The notes beneath the pieces are model-generated. The model did not search any database, had not been told where the DNA came from, and was given only the letters and a program-made list of their open reading frames with translations. The position numbers and the translations under genes are program-made. From Albidovulum sp. (GTDB taxonomy: Bacteria > Pseudomonadota > Alphaproteobacteria > Rhodobacterales > Rhodobacteraceae), in the NCBI GenBank assembly GCA_030837825.1, contig JAUQYB010000102.1:1-17940 (forward strand): a stretch of DNA of 17,940 bases, in the 5' to 3' direction. Below are positions 14,414 to 17,940 of the stretch, in pieces; the first letter of the stretch is position 1, and every line of letters begins with the position of its first letter.

Positions 14414-15220
14414 TCAGGCCTGCCGCAGGTCCGCGCCGGAAATCTCGGCCGATGCCAGGAGCCTGTCGGCGAACGACCGCGCCTCCCGCGCCCAGGCGGC
14501 CTTTTCCAGCGCGGCGGCGATCTTCGGCCGCACCGTCTCGAACGGCAGGACGGCGCCCGTCGCCACCGCATCCATCCGGATGATGTGCCATCCGTGGCGC
14601 GACAGGACCGGCTCTGCCGTGGTTTCGCCCTCGCCCAGGCCCCGCAGCACCGCCTCGAATTCCGGAACCGTATCGCCCGGGCCGATCTGGCCCAGCGCCC
14701 CGCCCGAGGATTTGGAGCCGCAGTCGCTGTGGCTTGCCGCGGCCCGCGCAAAATCGCCCGGACGGGCGGCAAGGTCGGCCAGAAGCGCCCGTGCCCGCGC
14801 CAGCGCCACGTCCTTCTCGCCCTCGTCGCGGGGGTCGCAGGCGCACAGGATATGCGACACTTCCCACAGCGGCGGGGCGCGGAACCGTGACGGATCGCGG
14901 GCCCATTCGGCGCGAATCTCGTCCTCGGTCGGCCGGTCGGCCACGACGGCGGCCTCCAGAAGGCCCCGGATCAGGGCCTCCTCCCCGGTCTCGAACCGCC
15001 CAGGCCCGACCTCGGCCGGTTCGGCGCCGATCCCCCGCCGGCGCGCTTCCTGCAACAAGAGCGTGCGCATCGCGATGGCGTTGGCGGCCTTGCGCCAGGC
15101 GATGCCGGGCTTGCCCTTCGGCGCCGCATGGTTCTGCACCTCGGCGGCGACGACGGCGTGGGGCACCACCTCGCCGTTCACCACCAGGTCGGGAAAGAGG
15201 GCGGTGGCCATGGTGCTCAC
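14414..15220 (-). CDS. PpiC/parvulin-type peptidyl-prolyl cis-trans isomerase of the nar operon
   Basis: This 268-residue protein has an N-terminal helical region (about 1-115) and a parvulin rotamase domain (about 118-218). Landmark residues are H123 in SHIL, C167 in SHSDCGS, GGALGQIGPGDTVPEFE (173-189) and HGWHII (209-214), a pattern shared with E. coli PpiC and NifM. No signal peptide is present, so it acts in the cytoplasm. Similar isomerase genes follow narGHJI in other denitrifiers, for example Pseudomonas aeruginosa, so it probably assists folding or maturation of the NarGH part. The GTG at 15220 overlaps the narI stop (GTGA); an ATG at 15211 is an equally possible start three residues later. 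The hemerythrin gene follows after 14 bp. Confidence 0.88.
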   Translation of the reverse strand: MSTMATALFPDLVVNGEVVPHAVVAAEVQNHAAPKGKPGIAWRKAANAIAMRTLLLQEARRRGIGAEPAEVGPGRFETGEEALIRGLLEAAVVADRPTEDEIRAEWARDPSRFRAPPLWEVSHILCACDPRDEGEKDVALARARALLADLAARPGDFARAAASHSDCGSKSSGGALGQIGPGDTVPEFEAVLRGLGEGETTAEPVLSRHGWHIIRMDAVATGAVLPFETVRPKIAAALEKAAWAREARSFADRLLASAEISGADLRQA

Positions 15221-15993
15221 TCCGCCGGCTGCGCGGTCTTGCGCGAAAGCGGCGCCTGGCTGGCCTGCACCCCCCGCACCGGGCCGTCGTGTTTCGGCAG
15301 CGCCACGCGCCGCCGCGACCGGACGATCTGGTAGCCGGTGCGGGTCAGCAGATAGCGGAACGGCGCCGCCAGCCCCGACAGCATGTGCACCAGCCGCGAG
15401 AACGGGAACAGCAGGAAGATCGTCAGCCCGAGGAAGATGTGAAGCTGGAACAGGATCGAGGCGCCCTCGGTATAGCTCGCGGCATTCGGGTCAAGCGTGA
15501 AGATGCCCTGCGCCCAGTTCATGAAGCGCACCATCTCCTCGCCGTCGAGATGCTGGAGCGAGACGAAGATCGTCAGCAGCCCCAGCGCAAGCTGCACCAG
15601 GAGAAGCGACAGGATCACGATGTCCATCGTGCTCGAGGTCGCGCGGATGCGCGGGTCGACCAGACGGCGGTGGATCAGGATGATCCCGCCGACAAGCGCC
15701 ATGACCCCGGCGATGCCGCCGACCGCGACGGCGAGGATCTGCTTGGCACCGTGGCCGATGCCGAACAGCTCGATCAGCCACAGCGGCGTCAAGAGGCCGA
15801 ACAGGTGGCCGACGAAGATCACCAGCACGCCGACATGGAACAGGACCGAGCCGAGGACAAGCTGGTTGCGGCGCAGAAGCTGCGAAGACGAGCTTTTCCA
15901 GGTGAAGGGATCGCGTTCATAGCGCGCCGCCGAGCCGATGACGAGGACCGCGAGCGCGATGTAGGGATAGATCCCGAAGATGAAGTTGTGCAT
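15217..15993 (-). CDS. narI: Respiratory nitrate reductase gamma subunit NarI
   Basis: This 258-residue cytochrome b membrane protein oxidises quinol and passes electrons to NarH. The four haem ligands are H53 and H63 (spacing 10) and H185 and H203 (spacing 18), the same spacings as H56/H66 and H187/H205 in E. coli NarI. Five membrane helices are visible, from about residues 4-20, 47-68, 85-108, 124-146 and 180-200. The C-terminal 40 residues are basic and extend somewhat beyond the E. coli protein. GGAGAG precedes the ATG within the 12-bp spacer after narJ. The stop overlaps the isomerase gene by four bases. Complete, with secure identification. Confidence 0.96.
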   Translation of the reverse strand: MHNFIFGIYPYIALAVLVIGSAARYERDPFTWKSSSSQLLRRNQLVLGSVLFHVGVLVIFVGHLFGLLTPLWLIELFGIGHGAKQILAVAVGGIAGVMALVGGIILIHRRLVDPRIRATSSTMDIVILSLLLVQLALGLLTIFVSLQHLDGEEMVRFMNWAQGIFTLDPNAASYTEGASILFQLHIFLGLTIFLLFPFSRLVHMLSGLAAPFRYLLTRTGYQIVRSRRRVALPKHDGPVRGVQASQAPLSRKTAQPAE

Positions 15994-16005
15994 GTTCGCT
16001 CTCCG

Positions 16006-16722
16006 TTACTCGGCGGCCACGTCGGGCGCGGGATTGATGGGCCGGTCCATCCGCGCGAGCAGGTCGCGCGTGGCCGGGCAGCCGGCGTTGGGGTCGGGGC
16101 CGAAAAGAACCTCGCTTTCCTCCCAGACCGCGTCGAGCGCCTCGAGGTCGTTCGGATCGACGTCGGCCTGGCCGAGAAGCTCGGCCACCGATCCGGCGTC
16201 GGCCGCTTCCCCGGCAAGCTGACCGAGGGCCGCGAAGACCGCGGCATAGGCGCTGCCGCGCCGGGCCAGCCGTTCGCGAAGCGCCTCGAAGATGTGGGCG
16301 GCGTCCGCCAGCGTCTCGCGCGCCTCTGTCTCCGGCCTTGTGGCGAGGAATTCCAGCAGCACCGGAAGGTGATCGGGCAGCTCGCTTGTGGCGGGGTCGT
16401 AGCCGCCGGCGCGGTAGGTCTCCACCAGCGACACCATCGCGCCGCCCCGGTCGCGGCTTTCGCCGTGGACATGCTCGAAGAGGTTGAGCGAAAGCGTGCG
16501 CGAGCGGTCGAAGAGCGCGACGAACCGCTCCTCGAGGTCATAGAGGTCGTCGTCGCGCAGGCTCTCGACCAGGGGGCGCAGGTCGCGTCGCGCCGCCGCC
16601 GTCAGCCTGGGCTCGGAGGCGAGGACGCCGCCGATCTCGGGCATCGCCGACTGCAATTCGCGCGTCGGATAGCTGAGGATCAGCGACAGCGCCTTCAGCG
16701 TGCGGTCCTTGAGGCAGGTCAT
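16006..16722 (-). CDS. narJ: NarJ, nitrate reductase assembly chaperone
   Basis: This 238-residue cytoplasmic protein is the dedicated chaperone that holds the NarGH complex during insertion of the molybdenum cofactor and an iron-sulfur cluster, before attachment to NarI. The family hallmark NLFEHVHGESRDRGGAM is at 80-96, and the LSYPTREL segment near 16-23 is typical of the TorD/NarJ fold. The ATG at 16722 overlaps the narH stop (ATGA). The same frame is open far upstream across narH, but that part is shadow. narI starts 12 bp after the stop. The order narHJI is standard. No defect is visible. Confidence 0.95.
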   Translation of the reverse strand: MTCLKDRTLKALSLILSYPTRELQSAMPEIGGVLASEPRLTAAARRDLRPLVESLRDDDLYDLEERFVALFDRSRTLSLNLFEHVHGESRDRGGAMVSLVETYRAGGYDPATSELPDHLPVLLEFLATRPETEARETLADAAHIFEALRERLARRGSAYAAVFAALGQLAGEAADAGSVAELLGQADVDPNDLEALDAVWEESEVLFGPDPNAGCPATRDLLARMDRPINPAPDVAAE

Positions 16723-17940
16723 CGCTGCACCTCCTCGGGCATCCGCAGCGGCTTCTTCGATCCGCCGAAGAGCGAGCCCTTCGAGATGCCGGTCGAGCAG
16801 CCGTTGCTGTCGGTGAAGCCGCAGCCGCCGCGCAGGTCGTAGGCCTCCTCGACCTGTTCGCGGTGCGTGGTCGGGATCACGAACCGGTCCTCGTAGTCGG
16901 CCAGCGCCATGATCTTGTACATCTCCTCGATCACCCGGCCCGAAAGGCCGACGCGCGCGGCGATGCCCTCGTCGATCACGCCATCCACCGTCTTCGCCCG
17001 CATGTAGGCGCGCATCGCCAGCATCCGCTCCAGCGCCTGTGCCACCGGCCGCTCGTCGCCCGCCGTCAGCATGTTGGCGAGATAGCGCAGCGGGATGCGC
17101 AGGTTCTTCACGTCGGGCATCGCGCCGTCCATGCCGATCGCGCCCGCGGCGGCGGCGTTCTGGATCGGGCTGAGCGGCGGGATATACCAGACCATCGGCA
17201 ACGTCCGGTATTCCGGATGCAGCGGGAAGGCCACCTTCCATTCCATCGCCATCTTCCAGATCGGGCTTTCCTTCGCCGCCCGGATCCAGTCCTCGGGGAT
17301 GCCGTCGGCGCGCGCCGTCTCGATCACCGCCGGGTCGTTGGGGTCGAGGAAGACGCCAAGCTGCGCCTCGTAGAGGTCGGTCGTCGCCGGCGCGTTCGCG
17401 GCCTCCTCGATCCTGTCGGCGTCATAGAGGATCACGCCGATATAGCGGATGCGGCCGACGCAGGTTTCCGAGCAGACCGTCGGGTTGCCGCTCTCGATCC
17501 GCGGATAGCAGAGCGTGCATTTCTCCGACTTGCCGGTCGACCAGTTGTAGTAGACCTTCTTGTAGGGGCAGCCGGAAACGCACATCCGCCAGCCGCGGCA
17601 CTTCTCCTGGTCGATCAGGACGATGCCGTCCTCCTCGCGCTTGTAGATCGCGCCCGAGGGGCACGACGCCGCGCAGGCCGGGTTGAGGCAATGCTCGCAG
17701 AGCCGGGGGAGATACATCATGAAGGTGTTCTCGTATTCCCCGTAGATCTGCTTCTGCACCCCCTCGAAGTTGTAGTCCTGCGACCGCTTGGAGAATTCCC
17801 CGCCGAGGATCTCCTCCCAGTTCGGGCCCTTGACGATCTTCTCCATCCGCTCGCCGGTGATCTTCGAGCGCGGCCGCGCCGTCGGGAAGGCCTCCATCTC
17901 GGGCGCCGACTTCAGGTGGTCGTAGTCGAAGTCGAACGGT
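16719..17940 (-). CDS. narH: Respiratory nitrate reductase beta subunit NarH (partial, 5' end outside)
   Basis: The gene runs off the right edge; 406 codons of the C-terminal part are present, reading in frame from base 17939 (PFDFDYDH) to TGA at 16719-16721. Comparison with the roughly 510-residue E. coli NarH suggests about 100 N-terminal residues, including the first cysteine group, are missing. Three cysteine groups are seen (numbered from the window edge): C81, C84, C89, C93; C114, C120, C124 with W117 in place of a cysteine; and C141, C144, C156, C160. The tryptophan (CRGWRMC) marks the site of the [3Fe-4S] cluster of NarH. The protein relays electrons from NarI haem to NarG. The frame overlaps narJ by four bases; narG is expected upstream, outside the window. 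Confidence 0.96.
   Translation of the reverse strand, partial: PFDFDYDHLKSAPEMEAFPTARPRSKITGERMEKIVKGPNWEEILGGEFSKRSQDYNFEGVQKQIYGEYENTFMMYLPRLCEHCLNPACAASCPSGAIYKREEDGIVLIDQEKCRGWRMCVSGCPYKKVYYNWSTGKSEKCTLCYPRIESGNPTVCSETCVGRIRYIGVILYDADRIEEAANAPATTDLYEAQLGVFLDPNDPAVIETARADGIPEDWIRAAKESPIWKMAMEWKVAFPLHPEYRTLPMVWYIPPLSPIQNAAAAGAIGMDGAMPDVKNLRIPLRYLANMLTAGDERPVAQALERMLAMRAYMRAKTVDGVIDEGIAARVGLSGRVIEEMYKIMALADYEDRFVIPTTHREQVEEAYDLRGGCGFTDSNGCSTGISKGSLFGGSKKPLRMPEEVQR

Noticed and set aside
14734..16842. Plus-strand open frame of about 700 codons opposite narI, narJ and the isomerase gene
   Set aside because: It has no domain or start signal, and the minus strand holds well-recognised genes with conserved haem ligands.

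Overview
This 17.9-kb, very GC-rich window comes from a denitrifying alphaproteobacterium, most likely of the Rhodobacter/Paracoccus group. The evidence is a NorC and NorB closely resembling those of Paracoccus, a nirI-nirX-nor gene order, and an opgGIHC operon of the Rhodobacter sphaeroides type. Genes are densely packed, with many 4-bp stop/start overlaps. No mobile element, CRISPR array, rRNA or tRNA is visible.

Left block, plus strand, 1-6801: the 3' end of a NosR/NirI-family membrane iron-sulfur flavoprotein gene, then an ApbE-type flavin transferase (nirX/nosX family), then a complete nitric oxide reductase operon, norCBQDEF. A 14-bp FNR/NNR-type palindrome (TTGAC-N4-GTTAA) is embedded in the last codons of nirX and should drive nor. 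A Crp/Fnr regulator of the DNR/NnrR type lies convergently at 6811-7521. Its recognition helix fits that palindrome. A hairpin covers the stop codons of both norF and the regulator.

Middle block, plus strand, 7894-12661: opgG, a very small opgI-like gene, opgH and opgC. These make and succinylate osmoregulated periplasmic glucans. The 372-bp gap before opgG carries a GC hairpin and a short hairpin followed by six T residues, but no convincing gene.

Right block, minus strand, 12692-17940: the distal part of a respiratory nitrate reductase operon, narH (cut by the window edge), narJ and narI. It continues without a break into four more genes: a PpiC-type peptidyl-prolyl isomerase, a hemerythrin-domain protein, a beta-carbonic anhydrase and a DUF2478 protein. 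Spacings are -4 to +14 bp, so these seven genes probably form one transcript with narG upstream, outside the window.

Together the window encodes nitrate reduction (Nar), NO reduction (Nor) with its regulator, and a flavin-transfer/electron-transfer pair serving nitrite or nitrous oxide reductase. An envelope-glucan operon sits between the two respiratory clusters. The least-described part is the four-gene tail of the nar operon.
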